Positions 15,977 to 26,299 of a DNA stretch of 32,228 bases are shown one piece after another. Numbering within the stretch: the stretch's first letter is position 1; each line of letters begins with the position of its first letter. The stretch covers positions 127,433 to 159,660 of the forward strand of contig JAURAI010000004.1 in the NCBI GenBank assembly GCA_030829545.1, read 5' to 3'. The stretch is from Candidatus Poseidonia sp. Lineage in GTDB: Archaea > Thermoplasmatota > Poseidoniia > Poseidoniales > Poseidoniaceae. A model generated the notes under the pieces. The model worked only from the letters and a program-made list of their open reading frames with translations, ran no database searches and was not told the DNA's origin. A program made the translations under genes and the position numbers.

Positions 15977-17755
15977 ATGGGCGGGAAGGAAATTGCGTTG
16001 GGACTCTTCGTCCTCCTCTTTGCGTCTTCAGCGGCGTTGTTGCTTCTTGGTGACGATACCCAACCCGCTGCGGTGAACCAAACCCTCATTTCCAGTGGTG
16101 ACCCTCTGTTCCAAGGAGAAGGACACGATCACAAGAACGCCAGTCAACACGTCGCAGGAACTGACAACATGGAACTCCTTGATTTCAATCCACTTAGCAC
16201 ACCCGGGAATGCAGAAGTCCAAGTCGCTACAACACCAGACGGTCGGACCTATGCGTACCTGGCAGGTTGGAACGACATGCACATTGTCGATGTCACCGAC
16301 CCCGAAAACACCGAGGTCGTGGGTGTGTTCAACGATCCGAACACCCAAGTCCTCGACGTCAAGTACCTCGAGTACAACGGGCGAGAGTACATCCTTCAGC
16401 AAAATCAGCTTATCGACCCGGGAAATTCCGACCCCAATGTAGGTGAATGGAACGATCCAACCCAAGTATCTGCCCTTCTTATCGATGTAACGGATAAAAC
16501 GAATCCTACCCTGATTGATTCATGGTATGATAGCGACCATCCCAGCGGCCCTCACAACCTATACACGCACATGATTGACGGCGAATGGTATGTGTTCATC
16601 GCCAATCCCGATTACAATGAATGCAACGATGCCATCGGCGAAGCCTGCGGTGGAGTCACCATTGTCCATCTCAACCTTGACGGCTCCGCTGCGCGCAACC
16701 TTCCGGGAGTCCCCCTCAGTGGAGCAGGGCACACGATGATCAAAGTCGGTGAATACGAAGTGGCTTGGGATACAACCCGTGGCGGCTGGATTTACATTCA
16801 CGATATGACCGTTCAAACCTGGCCGGGCGAAGACCCCAACGACCCGAGGTTTGGAAGGACGTTCATTTACGGTAGTTATTGGGAAGCAGGCTTGCGTATC
16901 GCTGATGTTTCAGACGTACCCCACCCTGTCAATTCACCTGAAGCCTACACGCTTCATGCGACGACCTGCAAGGCAGGACAAGGCAACCCCCTCATGTGCC
17001 GGTGGCGTGCACCTGAAGTTGGATTGTGGATGGATTTCCTCGATATGGATGATGATGGTCAATCGGACAGCGGGTCTACAGGAAATGAAAACGGCGGGCG
17101 CGTATCGTACATTCATTACGCTGAACCCTTCCCCGAGATGCTTGATTTATCTCACGTAGGATATTCAGACGAACCCGTTCACATGGTTACTGCGGCCGTT
17201 GAAGTCCTTTCTACAAGTGTTGGAACGGGCATCATCTATCTCATCGATACAACAGAATACACTCTTGAAGATGGCCAGTTTAAGTTCAAACCCAAACTTA
17301 TCCGAGATTGGGAAATTCCTTACGCTGAAGAACACTGCTATGGTGCTGATTGTGAACAGCACCCCAATGGAGACGAATGGCTTCTCTTCTCCCCCCACAA
17401 CCTTGACAGCACCTATTTTGAAACTACTGAAGAAACCGATCAAAGCCGTGGTGGAACATGGGATGGACGGCTGTATATTTCTCACTACCACGCTGGATTG
17501 TGGGTGATTGATGTGGAGACCTTGGTCGCCCCAACTGAGCCCGATAACAGAATAGCGACCAATGCAGAAGCTACGGTGGCCTATTACCTCCCTCACGGGG
17601 AAGACGGAACTCCTCTGGATTCAAGTTTCTATGATTTCGGCTGGGTACCGTTCCTCTGGGCGGTTGAACACCATGACGGCATTACCTATGCTTCATGCAT
17701 CTCTACCGGCTTGTACCTTGTTCAACTTGATATTGATGAACCCTACCGCCTTTGA
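15977..17755 (+). CDS. LVIVD-repeat beta-propeller surface protein
   Basis: A 592-residue exported protein with an N-terminal membrane segment (IALGLFVLLFASSAALLLL), perhaps an uncleaved anchor. Propeller blades carry the LVIVD-type motif: MHIVDVTDPENTEVVG, LIDVTDKTNPTLIDSW, LRIADVSD and LWVIDVETLVAP. Between anchor and propeller is a short His-rich stretch (GHDHKNASQH) that could bind a metal. An Asp loop (DMDDDGQSDSGSTG) suggests calcium binding. The start at 15977 is chosen over the upstream ATG at 15881 because the anchor begins here and because the longer form would overlap the divergent gene. The stop is 6 bp before the SCO1-like gene, whose ribosome-binding site overlaps the stop, so they form an operon. 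LVIVD proteins have no agreed enzymatic function. Confidence 0.87.
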   Translation: MGGKEIALGLFVLLFASSAALLLLGDDTQPAAVNQTLISSGDPLFQGEGHDHKNASQHVAGTDNMELLDFNPLSTPGNAEVQVATTPDGRTYAYLAGWNDMHIVDVTDPENTEVVGVFNDPNTQVLDVKYLEYNGREYILQQNQLIDPGNSDPNVGEWNDPTQVSALLIDVTDKTNPTLIDSWYDSDHPSGPHNLYTHMIDGEWYVFIANPDYNECNDAIGEACGGVTIVHLNLDGSAARNLPGVPLSGAGHTMIKVGEYEVAWDTTRGGWIYIHDMTVQTWPGEDPNDPRFGRTFIYGSYWEAGLRIADVSDVPHPVNSPEAYTLHATTCKAGQGNPLMCRWRAPEVGLWMDFLDMDDDGQSDSGSTGNENGGRVSYIHYAEPFPEMLDLSHVGYSDEPVHMVTAAVEVLSTSVGTGIIYLIDTTEYTLEDGQFKFKPKLIRDWEIPYAEEHCYGADCEQHPNGDEWLLFSPHNLDSTYFETTEETDQSRGGTWDGRLYISHYHAGLWVIDVETLVAPTEPDNRIATNAEATVAYYLPHGEDGTPLDSSFYDFGWVPFLWAVEHHDGITYASCISTGLYLVQLDIDEPYRL

Positions 17756-17761
17756 GGTTGA

Positions 17762-18409
17762 ATGATGCCACCCCGATTCTTTTCACTTCTCATTTGCACC
17801 CTCTTTCTTGCAGGATGCCTCTCTCCCGCAGAAATTGACCGCTGGACGCCGAAAGGCGAGATGATTGATAGCGTAAAAGTACAAGATTTCACACTCACTG
17901 CCAGCGAAGGAACCTCCTGGACCTATTCCGAACATGGAGTGAACACCACACTCGTCATCGCTTTCTTATTCACCAACTGCATTGATATTTGCCCAATTGT
18001 AACCCACAACATGAAGTGGGTCAAAGCACAATTATCTGATGAGGAATTGAACAAAACAACCTTCTTGACAATCACCGTTGACCCGTGGCGCGATAATATT
18101 TCAGTTCTGCATGACTGGAAGACAGGTACGAACTCAGAATGGGCTCATCTTACGTCAACCAGTAATGAAAGCGACAGCCCTTCAATGAACAGCCTTCAGA
18201 ATGTCTGGGTTAATTTTGGAGTGGGACTCACCATTGAAGAAGCCGGCACAAATAGCAGCGCTCGTCACCATCCCGATGACTATACTGTCAATCATTCAAC
18301 TGGAACGATCCTTGTAGATCGCTTCGGCTACCAGCGAGTCTGGTGGGGCGATAATGATTGGATTCTTGACCTCTTTTTGGAGGACCTACGCTATCTTAAC
18401 ACACTTTGA
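17762..18409 (+). CDS. SCO1/SenC-family copper-binding thioredoxin-like lipoprotein
   Basis: Membrane-anchored thioredoxin-fold protein related to SCO1, which delivers copper to the CuA site of cytochrome c oxidase or acts as a thiol reductase. The 215-residue protein has a signal peptide with lipobox LAGC (Cys19). The copper/thiol motif TNCIDICP supplies Cys73 and Cys77, and the third ligand is His178 in VNHSTGTILVD. TITVDPWRD is the usual SCO strand. The ATG at 17762 follows GAGGTTG, which overlaps the LVIVD gene's stop codon, indicating coupled translation. The operon with the His-rich LVIVD protein suggests a shared task at the outer face of the membrane, possibly copper handling. No oxidase subunit gene is present in the window, so the target is unproven. 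Confidence 0.9.
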   Translation: MMPPRFFSLLICTLFLAGCLSPAEIDRWTPKGEMIDSVKVQDFTLTASEGTSWTYSEHGVNTTLVIAFLFTNCIDICPIVTHNMKWVKAQLSDEELNKTTFLTITVDPWRDNISVLHDWKTGTNSEWAHLTSTSNESDSPSMNSLQNVWVNFGVGLTIEEAGTNSSARHHPDDYTVNHSTGTILVDRFGYQRVWWGDNDWILDLFLEDLRYLNTL

Positions 18410-18541
18410 GAAGTCCATTAACACCACCCAATACGACCTGCGGATGAGGCCATACAAACTCCCCTCAACTGGTAGGGCATGATTGCACAAAGAGGCAGGA
18501 TGATATATCGGAGAGTCATGTAATAAATTGGCGAGAGATAA

Positions 18542-19378
18542 ATGAAGTCCCTTTACTGGCGCATTGTTCTCGCAGCCAAGGCCCGTAAATCGAAGCGTTT
18601 GCGAAAACAACTCGGCCCGAATATCCGATCAATTATCACTGAATCCGAAAACGGAATCTTTGCGGTTGACCCTGAAGACCTTGAGGTCGGAGAAAAGTTG
18701 CGAAAAGGAGGCTTTGGTTTAGATGAAATTGAGCGACTCAGCAAATACCTCACTGGAGATTCAAAGGTCCTGATCGTCGGCTCGCACATTGGTTCACTCG
18801 CCATCCCCCTGGCGGAGAAATGCGCAGGTCTGGTGGCGATTGAAGCGAACCCAGACACGTTTGAATTACTAAAATTAAATATTTCATTGAACGACTGTAG
18901 CAATATCAGTGTTCATAATATCGCAGCAAGCGATAAACGCGAGCAGTTAAAATTCCTCAAAAGCAGGGTTAATTCGGGTGGAAGCAAACGTACACCCAAA
19001 AATCAGAATTTCATGTACGACTTTGACAAGCCTGAAGAGATCGAAGTCGAGGCTTATTCTTTGGATGAACACCTCGGCGTAGAATCTTATGATCTGATTG
19101 TCATGGATATTGAGGGTTCGGAGTATTTTGCTCTCAAAGGCATGCCCAAAACACTCGTGCAAAGCAAGGTATTGGTCGTGGAGTTTTTACCTCACCATCT
19201 ACGTGACGTTGCGGGGATAACAGTCGATGAGTTCCTTTCAGCAATCCCTGATGAATTTACTAAAATGACCATTCCATCACAACAGAAAACGATAGAAAAG
19301 CACTCTTTTGAAGCGGAACTCAAAACGATGTTCGCTGCTGGAAAAGGTGACGACGGCTTAATTTTCGAAAGAGATTAA
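18542..19378 (+). CDS. FkbM-family SAM-dependent methyltransferase
   Basis: A 278-residue methyltransferase of the FkbM type, usually acting on hydroxyl groups of sugars or small molecules. The SAM-binding motif I is VLIVGSHIGSLAIPLA (about 76-91), followed by the acidic motif VAIEANPDTFELLKLN with Glu101. The family-specific motif DLIVMDIEGSEYFALKGM is clear. The N-terminus is basic (AAKARKSKRLRKQL). It has its own 132-bp upstream region containing a palindromic GATATATC (18502-18509) about 33-40 bp before the ATG, a candidate TATA element. It is not obviously in an operon with its neighbours. FkbM genes are common in surface polysaccharide or glycan-modification loci, but there are no glycosyltransferases here, so the substrate is unknown. 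Confidence 0.87.
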   Translation: MKSLYWRIVLAAKARKSKRLRKQLGPNIRSIITESENGIFAVDPEDLEVGEKLRKGGFGLDEIERLSKYLTGDSKVLIVGSHIGSLAIPLAEKCAGLVAIEANPDTFELLKLNISLNDCSNISVHNIAASDKREQLKFLKSRVNSGGSKRTPKNQNFMYDFDKPEEIEVEAYSLDEHLGVESYDLIVMDIEGSEYFALKGMPKTLVQSKVLVVEFLPHHLRDVAGITVDEFLSAIPDEFTKMTIPSQQKTIEKHSFEAELKTMFAAGKGDDGLIFERD

Positions 19379-19455
19379 CACACCTCTTTTCAATTGGCAT
19401 TCTCACCCCCCATCGGCTGATTTGAGCACCCCTACGCGAGGAGTAAATCCACAAA

Positions 19456-19472
19456 TTTCCGCACACCGGAAA
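19456..19472. promoter_or_regulatory. Inverted repeat upstream of DDAH-family gene
   Basis: TTTCCG-CACAC-CGGAAA is a perfect six-base inverted repeat with a five-base spacer, 54-70 bp upstream of the ATG at 19526. A second perfect palindrome, AACCGGTT (19514-19521), lies four bases before that ATG. Either could be an operator, or the first could be a weak hairpin. No regulator is known to match them. Confidence 0.3.
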
Positions 19473-19525
19473 CCCCCTACCGAAAAAAGGCGAAGTGTTA
19501 AGGCACGCCCGTCAACCGGTTAAGC

Positions 19526-20335
19526 ATGGCAACTGTTCGGTTGGACCAGAAAGCCCGTGCATTGGTGCGTTCTGTTCCAGCGTCCTATGAGCGAGCACTC
19601 GCCCGCTTTTTTGGCAACGGCCCCACCGATATTACCCTCGCTAAAGTCCAACATCAAGCCTACATCGATGCACTTCGTTCGGCAGGCGTTGAAGTACACT
19701 GCCTTGATGCAGATGATAACCATCCAGATTGCATCTTTGTCGAAGACCAGGCCGTTATCGTAGACGGCCACATGCTCCTTCCAACCCCAGGAGCTCCATC
19801 TCGAGTAGCAGAGCAACCACCGATTGCCGAATATCTCATGACCGCCCTCGAAGGAATCCAAACATGCAATATGGGTGGAGATGCCCGAATGGATGGTGGA
19901 GACATCATCAGGCTCGGAAATCTCTTTTTCGTTGGACGGTCTTCACGAACCAACGACTTAGGGATTGCAAGCCTTCGTAGTTTGCTCGATTTTTTTGATT
20001 ACGAATTACGAATCATTGACATCCCTCCCCACGCCCTTCACTTGACCAGCATTTGTTCAACACCCACCGACGAGATCATCTTGGTCCCAGAGGGGTATTT
20101 GGACGCAGACGTGTTTGGGGTATTGCCCGAAGGATGTGAACTGATTTGGATGCCCAAGGAAGAAGCCTACGGGTGCAATGCCATCGGATTGCCCAACAAC
20201 ACAGTTCTGATTGCCGAAGGATATCCAGCAGTCAAAGCGGCCCTTGAACAACGAAACCTCAAAACCATTGAATTGGATATGAGTGAAATTCGAGCCGCAG
20301 ACGGTTCTCTTACCTGCTGCTCAATTTTCTATTGA
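19526..20335 (+). CDS. DDAH-family (dimethyl)arginine hydrolase
   Basis: Guanidino-group-modifying enzyme of the pentein fold, 269 residues, most like N-omega,N-omega-dimethylarginine dimethylaminohydrolase. It would turn dimethylarginine into citrulline and dimethylamine. Visible motifs are FVEDQAVI (71-78), DGGDI (123-127), GRSSRTN (137-143), the catalytic His172 in LHLTS and the C-terminal nucleophile Cys264 in GSLTCCSIFY. The length matches bacterial DDAH (~255-280) and is much shorter than arginine deiminase (~400). Homologues in microbes can also be arginine deiminase-like or act on other guanidines, so substrate is inferred from family only. It is monocistronic by appearance, with 147 bp upstream holding two palindromes, and it converges on a small hypothetical gene one base away. 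Confidence 0.88.
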   Translation: MATVRLDQKARALVRSVPASYERALARFFGNGPTDITLAKVQHQAYIDALRSAGVEVHCLDADDNHPDCIFVEDQAVIVDGHMLLPTPGAPSRVAEQPPIAEYLMTALEGIQTCNMGGDARMDGGDIIRLGNLFFVGRSSRTNDLGIASLRSLLDFFDYELRIIDIPPHALHLTSICSTPTDEIILVPEGYLDADVFGVLPEGCELIWMPKEEAYGCNAIGLPNNTVLIAEGYPAVKAALEQRNLKTIELDMSEIRAADGSLTCCSIFY

Positions 20336-20336
20336 T

Positions 20337-20714
20337 TCATTCGCTTACAGCAGCGATCCAATTACCAAGAAGTTTGGCGAATCCATCTTCGATTTGACCG
20401 CTCCACATATTGTTTTCAAAGACCCCACTTTCATTCGCATCTGCAATTTGAAACCCATCACTTGAAGGGATGAGTTGCAGTGTTTTCGTGTGATCAGAAT
20501 AGAGGCCGAGTTCGAACGTGACCCATGGGATATCGTGGCGGGCAAATGACGCGAACGCAGGGGACGTGAGGAAGCTACAAAAATCATCAACACTCAGAAA
20601 TGAACACAACATACTGAGGTTTTGCTCGAGCCCTTCATCAGCAGGAGAGAGCGACGGTCGTTCGTCGATTTCACTCAATTTGACCAGTGTGATGCACGGA
20701 ACATGGTCGCTCAT
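20337..20714 (-). CDS. Hypothetical small soluble protein
   Basis: A 125-residue acidic protein without a recognised domain. The frame opens at a GTG (20720) but the ATG at 20714 (MSDHVPCITLVKLSE) is the better start. The composition is ordinary for a globular protein, with alternating hydrophobic segments (PWVTFELGLY, FAKLLGNWIAAV) and no signal peptide or membrane span. Three Cys residues are scattered without a motif. It lies tail-to-tail with the DDAH-family gene, one base apart, and shares an ~86-bp divergent promoter region with katG. I consider it real because this strand is the only one with coherent coding here, but I can give no function. Confidence 0.65.
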   Translation of the reverse strand: MSDHVPCITLVKLSEIDERPSLSPADEGLEQNLSMLCSFLSVDDFCSFLTSPAFASFARHDIPWVTFELGLYSDHTKTLQLIPSSDGFQIADANESGVFENNMWSGQIEDGFAKLLGNWIAAVSE

Positions 20715-20716
20715 AA

Positions 20717-22948
<2,232 letters not shown>

Positions 22949-22967
22949 TTCAACACGAGGCTTTCAC

Positions 22968-23357
22968 ATGAGCGACCCGTCCAAGGTGGACCAACCCCGC
23001 CGGCGGATGACATGGCAAAAGAGGACCATTCACGACGCAATCACCGGACGACACGACCATCCAACAGCCCAAGAGCTCCACAAGGAACTCCTTCACCACG
23101 GGATTGGGTTGGCAACCGTCTACAGGAATTTGACCCATCTTGCAAACGAAGGTCGCATCCAAGCAGTCAATCACCAAGGAGAGGTTCGTTACGATTGCAA
23201 TATGACCGAACACGCTCACGTATCATGCACAGTTTGCGGGACGTTCTGGGACATCCCCCTTCCAGAAAGTATAGGTTTGACGACTACAGATCAAATACAG
23301 TCTGTGGACCATGTCACGCTAACACTTCACGGCGTTTGTCAGAATTGCACGACCTGA
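22968..23357 (+). CDS. Fur/PerR-family metal-dependent repressor
   Basis: A 129-residue transcription regulator. Residues ~14-75 form the winged helix, with the typical recognition region HPTAQELHKELLHHGIGLATVYRNLTHLANEGRI. The metal domain has HAHVSC (His82, His84 region) and two structural-zinc Cys pairs, CTVC (87, 90) and CQNC (124, 127), as in PerR and Fur. The frame is open upstream into katG; the ATG at 22968 follows GAGG at eight bases and matches the family N-terminus. It begins 19 bp after katG and ends one base before the converging SDR gene. The pairing suggests a peroxide- or iron-responsive repressor of katG, the mirror order of the furA-katG arrangement of mycobacteria. Whether it senses peroxide (PerR) or iron (Fur) is not decidable by eye. 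Confidence 0.92.
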   Translation: MSDPSKVDQPRRRMTWQKRTIHDAITGRHDHPTAQELHKELLHHGIGLATVYRNLTHLANEGRIQAVNHQGEVRYDCNMTEHAHVSCTVCGTFWDIPLPESIGLTTTDQIQSVDHVTLTLHGVCQNCTT

Positions 23358-24035
23358 TCACCAGGGCAAATGAGCACCGTCATATTGAACAAAACGACCA
23401 CTCATATCGAGCGTTTGTTCGTGAATCCTGTTGAGGATTCCCTCAACACTCTCCTTTGGTTGAAGGGGAGCGTTCGGTCCACCCATATCCGTTTCTACCC
23501 ACCCGGGATGAAGCAACATGAGGGATATGTTTCGGTCAAGCAATTCATTCTTCATGGCGACAGTCAGCATATTGAGGGCGGTTTTAGATGCGCGATAGGC
23601 GTACGATCTTCCACTGTGACAATCAGCGATTGAAGCCATCAAACTAGTCATCATCACGACCGTCCCCCCACCTGAACGCTCCAAGGCTGGAAGCAAGCCC
23701 CTGGTCACACGAACCGGAGCAATTGCGTTGACTTCAATCACTTCACTGACGACTTCAAAATCAATATCTTCAACCGAAGCCCACCGCCCGTCTGCAATTC
23801 CTGCATTGTTGATGAGGAGGTCTAAACCCCCATCAATCGCCGATGCTACTGCGGCAATGGCTTCATCACTACGGACATCCAACTGGTGAAGATGGAGCAA
23901 CGGGTGGGCAAGTTCTGTCAATCCCCCCTCCGTATTTCTGTAGGTGGCGTGAACGCTGTATCCAGATTCGAGAAGTTGGCGCGTCAATTCCAAACCAATT
24001 CCACGGTTGGCCCCCGTGACCAATGCTTGAGGCAT
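23358..24035 (-). CDS. Short-chain dehydrogenase/reductase
   Basis: Classical SDR of 225 residues using NAD(P)H. The cofactor motif TGANRGIG is at 7-14, NNAG at 76-79, the catalytic Ser lies around 131 (MMTSLMAS) and the catalytic pair is Tyr147/Lys151 in YRASK. A basic residue after strand two (TYRNTEG) hints at NADP preference. The C-terminus is short, giving a sniffer/C-factor-like size; such proteins act on carbonyl substrates in metabolism or signalling. Its stop abuts the stop of the Fur-family gene. The ATG at 24035 is 38 bp downstream of the preceding membrane protein gene's stop, so the two may share a transcript. The substrate is unknown. Confidence 0.92.
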   Translation of the reverse strand: MPQALVTGANRGIGLELTRQLLESGYSVHATYRNTEGGLTELAHPLLHLHQLDVRSDEAIAAVASAIDGGLDLLINNAGIADGRWASVEDIDFEVVSEVIEVNAIAPVRVTRGLLPALERSGGGTVVMMTSLMASIADCHSGRSYAYRASKTALNMLTVAMKNELLDRNISLMLLHPGWVETDMGGPNAPLQPKESVEGILNRIHEQTLDMSGRFVQYDGAHLPW

Positions 24036-24073
24036 ACCAATGACTCCGGCGTACGCCGTATAATGGTTGACTA

Positions 24074-24742
24074 TCAGAAAATGTAGTCCTTATCTTCCTC
24101 AGCGAATTCCTGTGCTTCCTTCTCTTCGAGTTTCTCCATGAAATACTTGTACTGAATATAACAACTGACCAACATCAAAGCTATGGCAAGATACGCGTCG
24201 GGGGAAGTGACCCCATCAAGACGCTCAACGGGCCATCCCAGCGTGATATAGACGGAAAACATCATTCCAAGCGCACCAACCAATCCAGCCATCAAGGCGG
24301 GGACCAATCGCCGGAAGGCGTAACTGGAGATGAAAGCAATGAGTGTAAGAATGCCAGAAAGAAAAGCATCGCCTTCAAAATCATAACCAAATCTGTCGCC
24401 TGCAGCGATGAGGTTCGTTGCTAACAAAAATACCATTCCCGCTGCCAAAAAACGCATGGCAATCTTTGCAACCGAAATTGACACACCAGCAACCACTCCA
24501 GCAACAATGATTCTGAATTGTTGCTCAGTGACGGGCAGACCCATATCGATAACCTCACCATAAAGTTGGCCTGAGAGGCCAAATCCAACAAATAACCCCA
24601 CCATGCCAACAGTAAGAGGTATTTGTCTGGCACCTTGGATGAAGAGGACAAGTGAGATCAGAAAGACAGGGACAGCAAAAAACACTCCTCCCTGAACCAC
24701 CTGGTCGAAGAGTGAAGCGCCAACACCCTCAGCATCTACCAT
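24074..24742 (-). CDS. Polytopic membrane protein of unknown function
   Basis: A 222-residue protein made largely of hydrophobic segments: about six or seven membrane spans can be counted (for example FFAVPVFLISLVLFI, VGMVGLFVGFGL, FRIIVAGVVAGVSI, FLAAGMVFLLATNLI, SGILTLIAFISSY, LVPALMAGLVGALGMMFSVY, YLAIALMLVSCYI). It ends in a charged cytoplasmic tail (EKLEEKEAQEFAEEDKD). The longest frame begins at a TTG (24754); the ATG at 24742 is preferred. I recognise no transporter or enzyme signature. It is 38 bp upstream of the SDR gene on the same strand. Beyond it lies the AT-richer region of damaged genes, so it marks that border. Confidence 0.75.
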   Translation of the reverse strand: MVDAEGVGASLFDQVVQGGVFFAVPVFLISLVLFIQGARQIPLTVGMVGLFVGFGLSGQLYGEVIDMGLPVTEQQFRIIVAGVVAGVSISVAKIAMRFLAAGMVFLLATNLIAAGDRFGYDFEGDAFLSGILTLIAFISSYAFRRLVPALMAGLVGALGMMFSVYITLGWPVERLDGVTSPDAYLAIALMLVSCYIQYKYFMEKLEEKEAQEFAEEDKDYIF

Positions 24743-24921
24743 GCCACCCCACAAACGGTCCTGTTTTTGGAGTTGGCTACGAAGAACTGTTCAGGTCAAC
24801 TTGTTATTCGTTCATATTCGATCAATGAGCAATCGCCTGTGTAGCCATCAATACGACCCACTGCAAACCATTCTGGATGTGAGTTTCATACATGTGGAGA
24901 AGATTGATTTCGAACCTCGAA

Positions 24922-26004
24922 TTACTCTTCCTCAATGTCAATGAATCCTGAAATCGCATCTCTGACTTCAAACACATCATCAAACTCTGACCGTAGTCTC
25001 TCCAATCTAAGTCCATGATGTATACCAATCATCCTAAGCATCAAGGCCTTTTCATACTCTGTTGCAATATCTTCAATTTCCTTTCTTGATTGGGCGTCAC
25101 GTAATCTAACCTCAAATTGATTACATCTTGAGTCTCTGGTTACCACGGAAAAAATAACCCAGACAGCAATTGGACCCCCTGTGAAAACTCCAACTAAATC
25201 CCAAGCACTGATTGTTATTTTCGTTCCTGGAATCATGAATTCGAAACCATCATCATCTTCAATATCGCATTCATCATCAGCAGCCCATGCATTCACATCA
25301 TTGGGATGTGCATCATAATGTACGCAAACAACATTATCCCCATATCCATCTCCGTCATTGTCATGCCATTGATATGGGTTCATTGGAAATGCATCGGATT
25401 GTAACGCTCCAGCTGTTCTGTTATCTCCATAACCGTCTCCATCTAAATCAAAATATTGGGTAGGATTATCTGGCAAGTCATCACCATCGTTTGAGTAACC
25501 ATCTCCATCTGTATCCAAACAGCCAAATTTGTCGATGGTTGAATTGCCTTGCTGGCTAGGTCATGAATCTCCTTGATGTCCGCTTAATTTGTCACCATAT
25601 CCATCCTGATCTGTATCATTCCACTGCGTGGATTCATTTGGAAATTTGTCACTTAAATCCGCCCAACCATCATTATCTGAATCTGGGCATCCAAGTATTT
25701 CTCCTTGTGTCGATAAACCGTATACATTGGGACAATCGTCTGCAATTGTTGAGTTTGCATCATCATCGAATCCATCATTATCGTCATCCCAGTCTTCTGT
25801 TGAATCTCTACATCCATCGCCATCAGCATTTGTTGATTGATTTGAAAACCAATCTGTCTCACCATTTTGGCATCTATCTATCGAATCTATGATTCCATCA
25901 CTATCTCCGTCTGTGCTGGCAGAGGCGACAATTGAAAAAAGAGATAAAACTGATGCCAGAAAAATAATCCTCATGCGTTGGTTATTCAAAATACTAGATT
26001 GCAT
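24922..26004 (-). pseudogene. Thrombospondin type 3 repeat surface protein interrupted by an in-frame UGA
   Basis: One reading frame of 361 codons including its final stop, broken by a single TGA at 25561-25563 (codon 148). A signal peptide (MRIIFLASVLSLFSIVASA; start at 26004 or 25974) is followed by Asp-rich calcium-binding repeats (DGDSDGIIDS, DNDGWADLSDKFP, DTDGDGYSNDGDDLP, DLDGDGYGDN). Then come a membrane span near WDLVGVFTGGPIAVWVIF and a charged, helical C-terminal region. Reading continues after the TGA in the same frame without loss of repeat pattern. The first copy DDCPNVYGLSTQGEILGC aligns with DS*PSQQGNSTIDKFGC, so the stop sits exactly where Cys is expected; TGA differs from TGT/TGC by one base. 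The downstream part has no good own start (TTG at 25518). It is probably a nonsense mutation or a sequence error; recoding is a remote option. Confidence 0.8.
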
Positions 26005-26084
26005 TAAATTATTCTCAATTCTTATTGGATATTGACTTGTCTACGCAAATCTTGGAAATGGTTAAGATTTTGTTAATCAAAGAT

Positions 26085-26282
26085 TTACGGATTAGTCAAT
26101 AAATGGGGTGAATTAGGCTTGATAGCCCTATTGATCACAATTCTTTGTCCTTCTTGAGTTCCTTCATAGATTTGGGTAATCTTTGCATCCCGGAAGAACC
26201 TTTCAACTGGGAATTCTTTGGTGTATCCGTAACCGCCTAATACCTGAATTGCCCTTTCTGAAACACAAACGATAAATTGCAT
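26085..26282 (-). pseudogene. Acyl-CoA dehydrogenase C-terminal remnant
   Basis: About 60 residues match the C-terminal end of acyl-CoA dehydrogenases: [31 protein letters not shown] and QRIVINRAI are the FAD-contacting and catalytic-domain end motifs. The preceding ~310 residues of the enzyme are missing. Upstream of about 26276 the homology stops and a plus-strand zinc-ribbon frame begins, so the 5' part was removed by deletion or rearrangement. The ATG at 26282 is by chance. In intact family members the motif normally reads EGT followed by E-I-Q-R, whereas here it is EGTQEGQR, a sign of drift. It is not expected to be functional. Confidence 0.8.
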
Positions 26283-26299
26283 TCCTTGTTAACTGAATT

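Noticed and set aside
15943-16089. N-terminal extension of the secreted anchored protein up to 16089
   Set aside because: It would overlap the divergent LVIVD gene, lacks an export signal, and places the true signal peptide internally.
24922-25563. Selenoprotein explanation for the UGA
   Set aside because: Not adopted as the call. I cannot find a convincing SECIS-like hairpin by eye, Sec is rare in archaea, and the neighbouring genes are damaged. It is kept only as an alternative in the finding.
25565-25900. Plus-strand His/Leu/Ser-rich frame opposite the Asp-rich repeats
   Set aside because: It is the complement of GAT/GAC-rich calcium-binding repeats, which always gives long His/Ile/Ser frames.
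24922-26004. Direct DNA repeats suggesting a CRISPR or tandem array
   Set aside because: The periodicity comes from the protein-level D-x-D-x-D motif. Units vary in length and sequence, with no constant repeat or spacer.
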